A stretch of 13,944 bases of DNA from Deltaproteobacteria bacterium (GTDB lineage Bacteria > Desulfobacterota > Desulfobaccia > Desulfobaccales > Desulfobaccaceae). The stretch's first letter is position 1; every line of letters starts with the position of its first letter. The DNA is taken from positions 1 through 13,944 of the forward strand of contig VGSX01000068.1 of assembly GCA_016874895.1 (NCBI GenBank), in the 5' to 3' direction. Below the pieces are notes generated by a model, which was not told the origin of the DNA, made no database searches, and saw only the letters and a program-made list of their open reading frames with translations. This document shows, in pieces, positions 7,552-13,306 of the stretch. The position numbers were made by a program, and so were the translations under genes.

Positions 7552-7586
7552 TTAGCTGACGGCTGAAAGCTTACCGCGGAACGCTA
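7552..7586. repeat. Heptad repeat tract in opposite orientation (nnnGCnn)
   Basis: Five successive 7-bp units all carry GC at positions 4-5 (for example TTAGCTG, ACGGCTG, AAAGCTT). GCTGAAAGCT at 7562-7571 is the exact reverse complement of AGCTTTCAGC at 7466-7475, so this tract is inverted relative to the one at 7451-7478. Confidence 0.6.
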
Positions 7587-7688
7587 CCAAAACATCCTTA
7601 AACTACATTTTCCGGCCGCCCAGGTGGCATGGCCCTGCAGGGCTGCTTTTATGAGCAAATGTTAGTAAAATATAATTGTTCTTATAAA

Positions 7689-7700
7689 ATAACATGTTAT
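7689..7700. promoter_or_regulatory. AT-rich perfect palindrome, possible operator
   Basis: ATAACATGTTAT is a perfect 12-bp dyad inside the AT-rich middle of the divergent region, about 140 bp from either gene start. It has the symmetry of a dimeric repressor site, but no regulator is encoded nearby. Confidence 0.35.
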
Positions 7701-7771
7701 AAAAATACAAGCAATGATTCTTTTCTAACCTGGCGCTGCCCTGGAATGCCGTCCTGGTTTTCAGGTGTCTC

Positions 7772-7800
7772 TTGACCGGCTGCACCGGGGAAGTTAAACT
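7772..7800 (+). promoter_or_regulatory. Sigma-70-type promoter for the J-domain gene
   Basis: TTGACC (7772-7777) is followed after a 17-bp spacer by TAAACT (7795-7800), matching the -35 and -10 consensus at 5 and 4 of 6 positions. A transcript would begin near 7807, about 25 bases before the start codon. Confidence 0.5.
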
Positions 7801-7831
7801 ATATCAATAATAAAATAGCGGACGCAAGCTT

Positions 7832-8155
7832 ATGGACTTAGCAAAGGCCCGCGAGGTACTGGAACTGGGGGTGGATGCCACCCGGAAAGAGATACATGAG
7901 GCCTATCGCCGGGCCGCCCGGCGCTGGCATCCGGATGCCGCGGTCCCGGATAAGAGACCGGAAAGCCACCAGCGGATGCAGGAAATTAACGCCGCCTACC
8001 AGCGCATTTTATCCTTTCTGGAGACCTACCGCTACCACCTGGAAGAGGCCACGGAGGCCAGGGACGATTACGAGGGCTGGTGGCATTCCCATTTCGGTCA
8101 AAGCATGGGCTGGCCGAACCGACCGCAGCGGCGCCGGCGCACCAAGAAATCCTGA
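7832..8155 (+). CDS. Small J-domain protein
   Basis: A 107-aa protein that is essentially a single DnaJ domain: helix I (AREVLELGVDATRKEI), basic helix II (AYRRAARRWHPD), the diagnostic HPD tripeptide at 33-35, then helix III (QRMQEINAAYQRIL). A short acidic and Tyr/Trp-containing segment follows, ending in a very basic tail (RRRRTKKS). It lacks the Gly/Phe region, zinc fingers and peptide-binding domains of full DnaJ, so it should stimulate the ATPase of an Hsp70 partner at a site set by its tail rather than carry clients itself. The ribosome site is weak (GCGGA). It starts a plus-strand cluster with a DUF3108 protein and a rhodanese; the next gene begins 4 bp after its stop. The Hsp70 partner is unknown. 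Confidence 0.92.
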   Translation: MDLAKAREVLELGVDATRKEIHEAYRRAARRWHPDAAVPDKRPESHQRMQEINAAYQRILSFLETYRYHLEEATEARDDYEGWWHSHFGQSMGWPNRPQRRRRTKKS

Positions 8156-8159
8156 GTTT

Positions 8160-8906
8160 ATGAGCCTTTCCCGCCTTATTCCCGGCTGGTTGGGGGTAAT
8201 TCTTTGCCTTGCCCTGAGCCTGGGTTCAGCCCTGGCTGCGCCCCCGGTCATCCTGCAGCCGGAAACTTTATCGTACACCGTGGACGCCCCCCTGTTCAAG
8301 GGGGCCGGCCGGGCTACTATCTCCCTGCGTCAGGTGGGGGAGGACCATTTTGAAGGGGAGATTGAGGGTGAGACCACCGGCGTCATCGCCTTTTTTACCT
8401 CTCACCGCCGGGATTGCTACCGCACCACCATGCGCCTGGTCCAGGGCAAGCTGCAGCCCCTGGTTTATACGGAAGAGTCCTGGCGCAAAGGGAAATATCA
8501 CCTGAAAGAATACCGCTTTGATTATGCACAGAGCCGTTTGGAACTCCGGGAAAGAGGCCAGGACGGCGGCCTCAGCCTGAAGTGGCAGACGGAACTCACC
8601 GGTCCCATTTATGACCCCATCAGCGCTTTTTATAATTTCCGTATCGGCGGCCTGGGAGAAATCAAGGGCGGGGAGACCATCACGGTTGCCGGGGTGCCCT
8701 ATCCCCAGCCCGAAGAGATCATCATCCGCATAGGCCTGCAGGAGCCGGGCAACCGCCGGGCTGCGGTGTCCATCCGCAACCGGGCCTTTGAGAACGAAAG
8801 CGGCCTGGTCCATATCCAATTCGACGATTCCCTGACCCCCTTGTCCGCCTGGACCCGGGTGCTGCAATTCGGAAAGCTCTCGGGCCGGCTCACCCGGAGA
8901 TATTAG
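8160..8906 (+). CDS. Exported DUF3108 domain protein
   Basis: A 248-aa precursor. The N-terminus is a clear Sec signal peptide (GWLGVILCLALSLGSALA) cut before APPV, so the mature protein is periplasmic or attached to the outer membrane. The rest is beta-rich with alternating polar and hydrophobic residues, and includes YDPISAFYNFR, resembling the hallmark of the DUF3108 family, whose members are predicted beta-sheet envelope proteins without a known biochemical role. Length is normal. The start is set at the ATG 4 bp after the J-domain gene stop, because the reading frame upstream only shadows that gene; the ribosome site is poor, so translational coupling is likely. No terminator separates it from its neighbours. 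Confidence 0.85.
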   Translation: MSLSRLIPGWLGVILCLALSLGSALAAPPVILQPETLSYTVDAPLFKGAGRATISLRQVGEDHFEGEIEGETTGVIAFFTSHRRDCYRTTMRLVQGKLQPLVYTEESWRKGKYHLKEYRFDYAQSRLELRERGQDGGLSLKWQTELTGPIYDPISAFYNFRIGGLGEIKGGETITVAGVPYPQPEEIIIRIGLQEPGNRRAAVSIRNRAFENESGLVHIQFDDSLTPLSAWTRVLQFGKLSGRLTRRY

Positions 8907-8979
8907 GGGCCAAACCCAGCGGGCGGGAGATGGCTGCACGGTCAGGGACAGACGCGACATATGCAGAAGAGAGGGAAGT

Positions 8980-9378
8980 ATGACCACGACGAGTTCTGGC
9001 CGGGAAACCATGCCCCTGGCCGAGGTGTTGCGGGAAATGGACCTGGCCTTTGTGGCGGCCGGGGATCACAGCATGACCGTGGAGGAGGCGGTTAAATTCC
9101 TCCAACACCCGCATTTTGTCTTTCTGGACGTGCGGACGCCCCAGGAGAAAGCCCATCTGGCCTTTCCTTTCGCCCTTCACATCCCCCTCCAGGAATTGCC
9201 GGACCGCCTGGCTGAACTCCCGGAGGATAAATTTTTCATCACCTTCTGTTTTAACGGGGCCAGGGCTATACTGGCCTACGCTTTTCTGCGCACCCAGGGA
9301 TTTGATGAAGTCAAGGCCCTGGAGGGGCGGCTGCAGGAGCTGGCGGACGCCATATCGCCGGGGAAATTGAGGGTGTAA
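8980..9378 (+). CDS. Single-domain rhodanese-like protein
   Basis: A 132-aa cytoplasmic protein with one rhodanese domain. It contains FLDVRTPQE (48-56) with the conserved Asp-Val-Arg, and the active-site loop CFNGAR (90-95) with Cys90 positioned to carry a persulfide. Such proteins transfer sulfane sulfur to acceptors such as cyanide, thiols or sulfur-carrier proteins. The first 25-30 residues are not part of the domain and the MTVEEAVKFL helix begins it. A good AGAGGGAA ribosome site precedes the start. It lies 73 bp after the DUF3108 gene with no terminator seen, so co-transcription is plausible. The physiological acceptor cannot be deduced from the neighbours. Confidence 0.92.
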   Translation: MTTTSSGRETMPLAEVLREMDLAFVAAGDHSMTVEEAVKFLQHPHFVFLDVRTPQEKAHLAFPFALHIPLQELPDRLAELPEDKFFITFCFNGARAILAYAFLRTQGFDEVKALEGRLQELADAISPGKLRV

Positions 9379-9409
9379 TACCGGTTATGTCACTGACCGG
9401 ATGGTTGCC

Positions 9410-9544
9410 ATGAAGCTCCTGTTTATTTCCGCTAATGAAAGCCGGCTGATCGCACCTCCTTTCCCGTTGGGCCTGGCTTCGGTGGGAGCCGCCCTGGGCG
9501 AGGGCCACGACTTTAGGGTGAGGCAAGTGGTGAGAGGCCAGTAG
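9410..9544 (+). pseudogene. 5' remnant of a B12-binding radical SAM protein gene
   Basis: A 44-codon frame starts MKLLFISANES and continues with PPFPLGL (16-22), AAL and GHD (32-34). From family knowledge this is the usual N-terminus of B12-binding-domain radical SAM enzymes (Rossmann strand, then the PP-x-PLGL turn and helix, then GHxV). The match ends at GHD, where a 7-bp-period repeat tract begins. The frame then reads repeat DNA and stops at a TAG lying within one of the repeat units. The cobalamin-binding and radical SAM parts are absent from the window. It is therefore most likely a decayed or deleted gene whose 3' end was replaced by repeat DNA. An in-frame ATG at 9401 is an alternative start. 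No strong ribosome site is seen. Confidence 0.6.
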
Positions 9545-9555
9545 CCGGTGGAAAG
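9514..9555. repeat. Heptad repeat tract with G at positions 3 and 7
   Basis: Six successive 7-bp units (examples TAGGGTG, AGGCCAG, TAGCCGG) all carry G at positions 3 and 7. The tract directly follows the last recognisable codons of the remnant gene and contains its stop codon at 9542-9544. Confidence 0.7.
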
Positions 9556-9565
9556 TAAAAAAACC

Positions 9566-9607
9566 CTGATCACTGATCACTGATCCCGGGCCACTGGCCA
9601 CTAAAAA
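9566..9607. repeat. Heptad repeat tract, CTGATCA / CTGGCCA units
   Basis: Two CTGATCA units, then CTGATCC, CGGGCCA, CTGGCCA and a degenerate CTAAAAA follow in unbroken 7-bp phase. The units contain the palindromes TGATCA and TGGCCA, giving three GATC sites in 18 bp. The last unit overlaps the stop codon of the DUF4340 gene (9601-9603). Confidence 0.8.
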
Positions 9608-10980
9608 ACGGCCAGGCGATCCAGGTTATCTTTCAGCTCGGCAAATCCTTTGCCTGGGACAAGGCCTACCAGATCCTTTTCTGCCTGCCGGAACCTCACC
9701 TGGACCTGGTCTTTTTCGATTGCCAGCTCTTCGAGACGGAAAAGGAGTTTATCCTCCGGGCCGAAAAGCTGTAGCGAGGTTTTGGGCTGGATGTTGCGGA
9801 AATCGGCCGGTTTCAGCAGTTTGCCATATTCCAGCTCTTTGAGTTTCCAGAAGGCCAGATTGACCCTGAAAGCAGGCTCCTGCCGGGCCGGGCTTCCCGG
9901 AACCTGGATGCTCCAGCCCTCTTTCTCCCGCAGCGCGGTTATCAGCCTGTCCGGAGGCCCCCAGACCACCTTCTGGACCTCGGCGTCCTGGCCGTCCCAG
10001 AGGCGGCGATCTTCCAGGTCCCCATAAGAGACGGGGAGTTTCTCCACCAACGCTTTATCCACCAGGAACACGGGGTTGGTCCCCGATTTCTGGGCGTAGA
10101 AGCGCTCTCCCTGCTTGCCGCCCACCAGGAGGGTTTCCTCTTCCTGACCGCTGAGCAGGGTCAGGCGCAGGCCGGGGGTCGGGGCCAGGCCGTACTTCCT
10201 CAGGTTGTCGGCTTTTTCGGCGACAAAATCGACAGCCTGGGCCAGGGAAAGCTGCCGCCCCAGGGCCTCGATCCGGTCGCCCCGGAGTTTGGTCTGGGAT
10301 TGATCGCCGGGGCTCCAGACACCAGGGCCGGATTTCCGCAAGGTCAGGCGATCCTGATTCCGGGCCAGCCTGATTTCGGTGATCTTTTCCGGGGTCAGGG
10401 TAAAGATACCTTTATGACGCAGCGCCGTGAGGTTACGGTTCAGGGTTTCCTTGTCCGCGGTACTCAGCAGAAACACCACGGGGTCCTCATCCTTCTGGGC
10501 ATAGACGCTTTTCCCTCCCGGGGCCGGGTGCCCGAAGCGGAGCGTGCGGGTCTGGCCGTCAGCCTGAAAGACCACCGTGAACAAGGGTTTTTCCAGACCG
10601 AATTCCTTGAGCTTGTCAGCCGGGGGCGCCTCCAGGCGGCGCTGCAGCTGCAGTTCCGCCAGGGCGTTCAGCATGGAAGTGATGGTCAGATCGTCCGCCC
10701 GGCTGGTGATGGGTTTGGTGATTTGCCATGGGGCCAGGGCTGGAGCTGGACTTGCCTCCTTATCTGACGGTTTCTCCGGAGCGGATAGCCGCTGGAGCTC
10801 GATCTCGCCCTCATCGGTTTTCAGGGTGATGGTGCCGATGGCTTCGGTATTTACCGGAAACACCTTTTTGGCGGCCTGCTCCTGAAGTTCCTGGCGGGAG
10901 TGATAATACTCCGAAAAAAAGTACCCCCCCGCCACCAGGACCAGGGCCAGCACGTAGAACAGCAGTTTCTTGCCGCTCAT
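9601..10980 (-). CDS. DUF4340 membrane-anchored protein of the Gld-type ABC operon
   Basis: A 459-aa protein with one N-terminal membrane helix (LLFYVLALVLVAGGYFFSEYY, with Lys before it) and a long periplasmic part. The periplasmic part has repeated modules (WQITKPITSRADDLTITSMLNALAEL, then FGLEKP, then a second similar copy around 230-330 with YGLAPTPG). Such repeats are typical of DUF4340 proteins, which regularly follow GldG-like proteins in ABC transporter operons; their exact role is unknown. The frame is open 24 codons further upstream, but the start at 10980 is chosen because GGAGGA precedes it and its ATG overlaps the upstream TGA as ATGA, a sign of translational coupling. The stop codon lies in a 7-bp repeat tract, so the extreme C-terminus may have been set by the repeat. 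Expected site: inner membrane, facing the periplasm. Confidence 0.87.
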   Translation of the reverse strand: MSGKKLLFYVLALVLVAGGYFFSEYYHSRQELQEQAAKKVFPVNTEAIGTITLKTDEGEIELQRLSAPEKPSDKEASPAPALAPWQITKPITSRADDLTITSMLNALAELQLQRRLEAPPADKLKEFGLEKPLFTVVFQADGQTRTLRFGHPAPGGKSVYAQKDEDPVVFLLSTADKETLNRNLTALRHKGIFTLTPEKITEIRLARNQDRLTLRKSGPGVWSPGDQSQTKLRGDRIEALGRQLSLAQAVDFVAEKADNLRKYGLAPTPGLRLTLLSGQEEETLLVGGKQGERFYAQKSGTNPVFLVDKALVEKLPVSYGDLEDRRLWDGQDAEVQKVVWGPPDRLITALREKEGWSIQVPGSPARQEPAFRVNLAFWKLKELEYGKLLKPADFRNIQPKTSLQLFGPEDKLLFRLEELAIEKDQVQVRFRQAEKDLVGLVPGKGFAELKDNLDRLAVF

Positions 10981-12494
10981 CGCCGGGTCCTCCGTTTCAG
11001 GTAAGCGCTGGTGCCGGCAATAATAATGGCCAGGGGAACCAGCACCAGGCATACCAGGAGCAAGGCCCAGCCCTGGGAGCCGGTGAGCAGCAGCGGTTGG
11101 GACTTTTTCTCCTGGCTGCGCAGGGTGATCTGGGCTTCCTCGGCGGCCAGGAAATTAACCGTATTGAGGAACAGGTCGCCGTTGCCGGAAAGATTGAAGT
11201 AGCGATTATCAGCAAAATCAGTGTTGCCGAACACGGCCAGATAGGCGACCTTGGTTTTTTCCTCAAGAGGCTGGGAAGAGTGATCAGGGGAAAGGGACTG
11301 ATCCCCCTTCCCTCTAAATTCTTTTACCTCTCCCCTCTTTCCTTTTCCCTCTTCCCTGTCCTTTCTTTCCTCTTCCCTGTCTTTTTTTGCTTCGCCGAGC
11401 CTTTTTTCGGCCAGCACCGCCAGGGTGAAGGGCCCCTTGAGATCAAACTGCGGGTCGAACTCGGCCTTGCCGGACTGGAGCCAATCCTGGCCGAACTTGG
11501 CCCAACTCGTCTTCGTGGTGATGGCCAGAGGGAAGAGCTGCACTCCCGGCGGCAGTTCCTTGGCCAGCAGCAGGGGGCGGGCCAGGGGAAAGATGGTCAC
11601 CACGTTACTGAAATCCTGGGTGATGCGGTGGGTGCCGTACTGGATGACCAGGGGCATGGTGAGGCTGGCCCCCAAAGCCCGGCTGATCTGGTTGTCATCC
11701 AGGATCAGGCGGTCATCGGGAACGATGCCGTAGTCCGCCAGAAAATCCTTGAGTCCCGCATCCTTGTGAGGCACCAGGAGCACCAGCAGCCGCCCCCCCC
11801 GGCTCAGGTATTCCTGGATTGCCTTAATTTCCTGGGGGAAGAGGGGTTTTTCCGGTCCGGCCAGCACCAGGGCGGTGGCGTCGGCGGGAACCTGGCCCTG
11901 GGTCAGCAGGTTCAGTTCCAGGACCTCCATACCCTCGTTGCTCAGGGCCTGGCGGGCCTGGGACAAGCTGTTCTTGTCCGATTCCTTGCCGCTGCGCTCC
12001 CCGTGGCCGGTGAGAAAATAGATTCTCTTGCTCTGGGGGTTTAACAGCTTGCGGATGGCCTCGGTGAGGGCCTCTTCCGTGGGGTTGTTGGCCATCTGCC
12101 TACGGCCCTGGTATTCCAGCAGAATATTGCCCGGCAGGCGATAACCGGCCTGTTGCGCCTCCAGGGGCTGGCGTTCCGGGTCCATGATGGTCACGCTGAT
12201 CAACCGGTTCTGGAAACGGAAGTTGTCCAGCAACTCCTTGCCTGTCTGTCGGTCGGCCTGCCCCTCGGGGAAGAAGGCCTTCATGGTTAGAGGCTCTTCG
12301 ATCCCGGCCACAATATTTTTGGTGATGGTAGTGAGCGACTGGCTGCGGTCCGCAGTCAGGTCCCAGCGCCAGAAGTAACGCTCCCCCAGGAAGGCCAGGA
12401 AAACCAGGATAGCCAGAACCACGATGATGGCGGCGGCAGAACCGGAGCCATAGAGGATTCTTTGCCGAGAACTGGGAGAGGGCTGCGCTGCCAT
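10977..12494 (-). CDS. GldG-like ABC transporter auxiliary protein, with repeat-derived insertion
   Basis: A 505-aa inner-membrane protein of the ABC_transp_aux / GldG family. One membrane helix lies near the N-terminus (about 17-37) and another at the C-terminus (about 475-497). A large periplasmic domain between them has family blocks: RWDLTADRSQSLTTIT, PLTMKAFFPEG, IYFLTGHGE, LSRGGRLLVLL and VFGNTDFADNRYF. In Bacteroidota the homologues serve gliding motility and secretion; elsewhere the substrate of these ABC systems is unknown. The start at 12494 is preferred since GGAGGGG lies just upstream, whereas the in-frame ATG at 12509 has no ribosome site. The gene begins 2 bp after the permease stop and overlaps the DUF4340 gene by 4 bp. 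Odd feature: residues about 369-411, between two conserved blocks, form a highly charged linker containing KDREEER (371-377) and KDREEGK (378-384), encoded by an 84-bp heptad tract. Confidence 0.9.
   Translation of the reverse strand: MAAQPSPSSRQRILYGSGSAAAIIVVLAILVFLAFLGERYFWRWDLTADRSQSLTTITKNIVAGIEEPLTMKAFFPEGQADRQTGKELLDNFRFQNRLISVTIMDPERQPLEAQQAGYRLPGNILLEYQGRRQMANNPTEEALTEAIRKLLNPQSKRIYFLTGHGERSGKESDKNSLSQARQALSNEGMEVLELNLLTQGQVPADATALVLAGPEKPLFPQEIKAIQEYLSRGGRLLVLLVPHKDAGLKDFLADYGIVPDDRLILDDNQISRALGASLTMPLVIQYGTHRITQDFSNVVTIFPLARPLLLAKELPPGVQLFPLAITTKTSWAKFGQDWLQSGKAEFDPQFDLKGPFTLAVLAEKRLGEAKKDREEERKDREEGKGKRGEVKEFRGKGDQSLSPDHSSQPLEEKTKVAYLAVFGNTDFADNRYFNLSGNGDLFLNTVNFLAAEEAQITLRSQEKKSQPLLLTGSQGWALLLVCLVLVPLAIIIAGTSAYLKRRTRR
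11298..11381. repeat. Heptad repeat tract inside the GldG-like gene
   Basis: Twelve consecutive 7-bp units lie in one phase within coding sequence. CCCTGTC occurs at 11354-11360 and 11375-11381, and CCCTCTT at 11333-11339 and 11347-11353. The first unit CTGATCC (11298-11304) is identical to a unit in the intergenic tract at 9580-9586. Three units equal 21 bp, or 7 codons, so the tract reads in frame as a 7-residue charged repeat. The coding strand is almost purely purine. Confidence 0.72.
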
Positions 12495-12496
12495 GG

Positions 12497-13267
12497 TTAG
12501 CCCCTCCATTGACGGGATTCAAGCTGCCGTTTGGTGAGAAACAGGAAGAAAAATATAAAACTCAGGTAATAGAGAACATCCCTGGTATCCAGGACCCCCC
12601 GGCTAAAAGCCTCGAAATGTCCCATCATCGAGATATGCTTGAAAAAACCCTGGTAGCCCGATGGCCCTAGTTCCTCGTACCAGCCTATGACCCAGAACAG
12701 TAACAGCAGACCGAAGGCAATGACTGCGGCGATGATCTGATTTTCCGTCAGGGAGGAACTAAACATCCCCAGGGCCAAAAAGGCCCCGCCCAGAAGCAAC
12801 AGCCCCAGATACCCCACAACAATGGCGCTCCAGTCCACCGCGATGATGGCGGCCAAAGCGGCACTGTAGAGCCCGGTGACGGCCAACAACAGGGCATACA
12901 GGGCCAGGGCGGCCAGAAACTTGCCCGAAATAATCCCCCAGTCCGAGAGGGGGAAGGTAAACAGCAGTTCCATGGTCCCCGACCTCTTCTCTTCGGCAAA
13001 CAGGCGCATGGTGAACAACGGCACGATAAAGAGAAAAAGCACCGCCAGGTTGCTGAAAAAGGGGCGATAGACCATCTGTAACGGTGTGAGCATACCCTCC
13101 AGGTAGGGGTTCTGGCCGGCCTGAAAGCTCAAAATCGTATAATAAGCTATATTGGAATAAAAAAAATACCCCGCCAGCAGCAGAAAAAAGAAGCCGGTGA
13201 GATAAAAAATGGGCGTGGCGAAGTAAACCGTTAGTTCCTTGCGCCACACAGCAAGACAGCCGGTCAT
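12497..13267 (-). CDS. ABC-2 type transporter permease (GldF-like)
   Basis: A 256-aa inner-membrane permease with about six hydrophobic helices (near 16-40, 75-95, 120-150, 155-180, 190-210 and 230-247). Between helices 2 and 3 is the typical ABC-2 sequence RLFAEEKRSGTMELLFTFPLS. It should pair with the ATPase encoded just upstream and with the GldG-like and DUF4340 proteins downstream, forming one transporter of unknown substrate. The reading frame extends to a TTG at 13327, but the added residues merely translate a heptad repeat and overlap the ATPase gene. The ATG at 13267 gives the normal family N-terminus (VWRKELTVYFATPIFY), although its ribosome site is weak (TGGA), so coupling to the ATPase is likely. 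Confidence 0.92.
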   Translation of the reverse strand: MTGCLAVWRKELTVYFATPIFYLTGFFFLLLAGYFFYSNIAYYTILSFQAGQNPYLEGMLTPLQMVYRPFFSNLAVLFLFIVPLFTMRLFAEEKRSGTMELLFTFPLSDWGIISGKFLAALALYALLLAVTGLYSAALAAIIAVDWSAIVVGYLGLLLLGGAFLALGMFSSSLTENQIIAAVIAFGLLLLFWVIGWYEELGPSGYQGFFKHISMMGHFEAFSRGVLDTRDVLYYLSFIFFFLFLTKRQLESRQWRG

Positions 13268-13278
13268 GGCATTATCCA

Positions 13279-13306
13279 GTTTTAGGTTTTCAGTTTTCGG
13301 TTTGCG
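13279..13306. repeat. Heptad repeat tract between ABC ATPase and permease genes
   Basis: Four 7-bp units in phase, GTTTTAG, GTTTTCA, GTTTTCG and GTTTGCG, closely match the unit at 3-18 on the opposite strand. The ATPase stop codon (13290-13292) falls inside the tract, so the last ATPase residues (about PQTEN) are repeat-encoded. Weaker units may continue to 13320. Confidence 0.75.

Larger units (their letters stand above)
7421..7831. other. Divergent 411-bp intergenic region
   Basis: This region lies between pyrR (minus) and the J-domain gene (plus). It holds, from left to right, the pyrR ribosome site, paired and inverted heptad tracts (7451-7586), the extended -10 promoter facing pyrR, a 12-bp GC palindrome at 7632-7643, an AT-rich stretch (about 7650-7730) with a 12-bp AT palindrome, and a promoter facing right. 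No convincing gene or RNA family was recognised in it. Confidence 0.6.

Noticed and set aside
7603..7785. 60-codon minus-strand frame in the divergent intergenic region
   Set aside because: It needs a GTG start without a ribosome site, spans the AT-rich palindrome and the rightward promoter, and resembles no family I know.
9514..9607. CRISPR-like array
   Set aside because: The repeats are 7 bp with no spacers, and no cas genes are nearby.
11097..12044. 315-codon plus-strand open frame opposite the GldG-like gene
   Set aside because: It is an antisense shadow of a well-supported gene in GC-rich DNA, with low-complexity Gly/Gln/Leu composition and no family motif.
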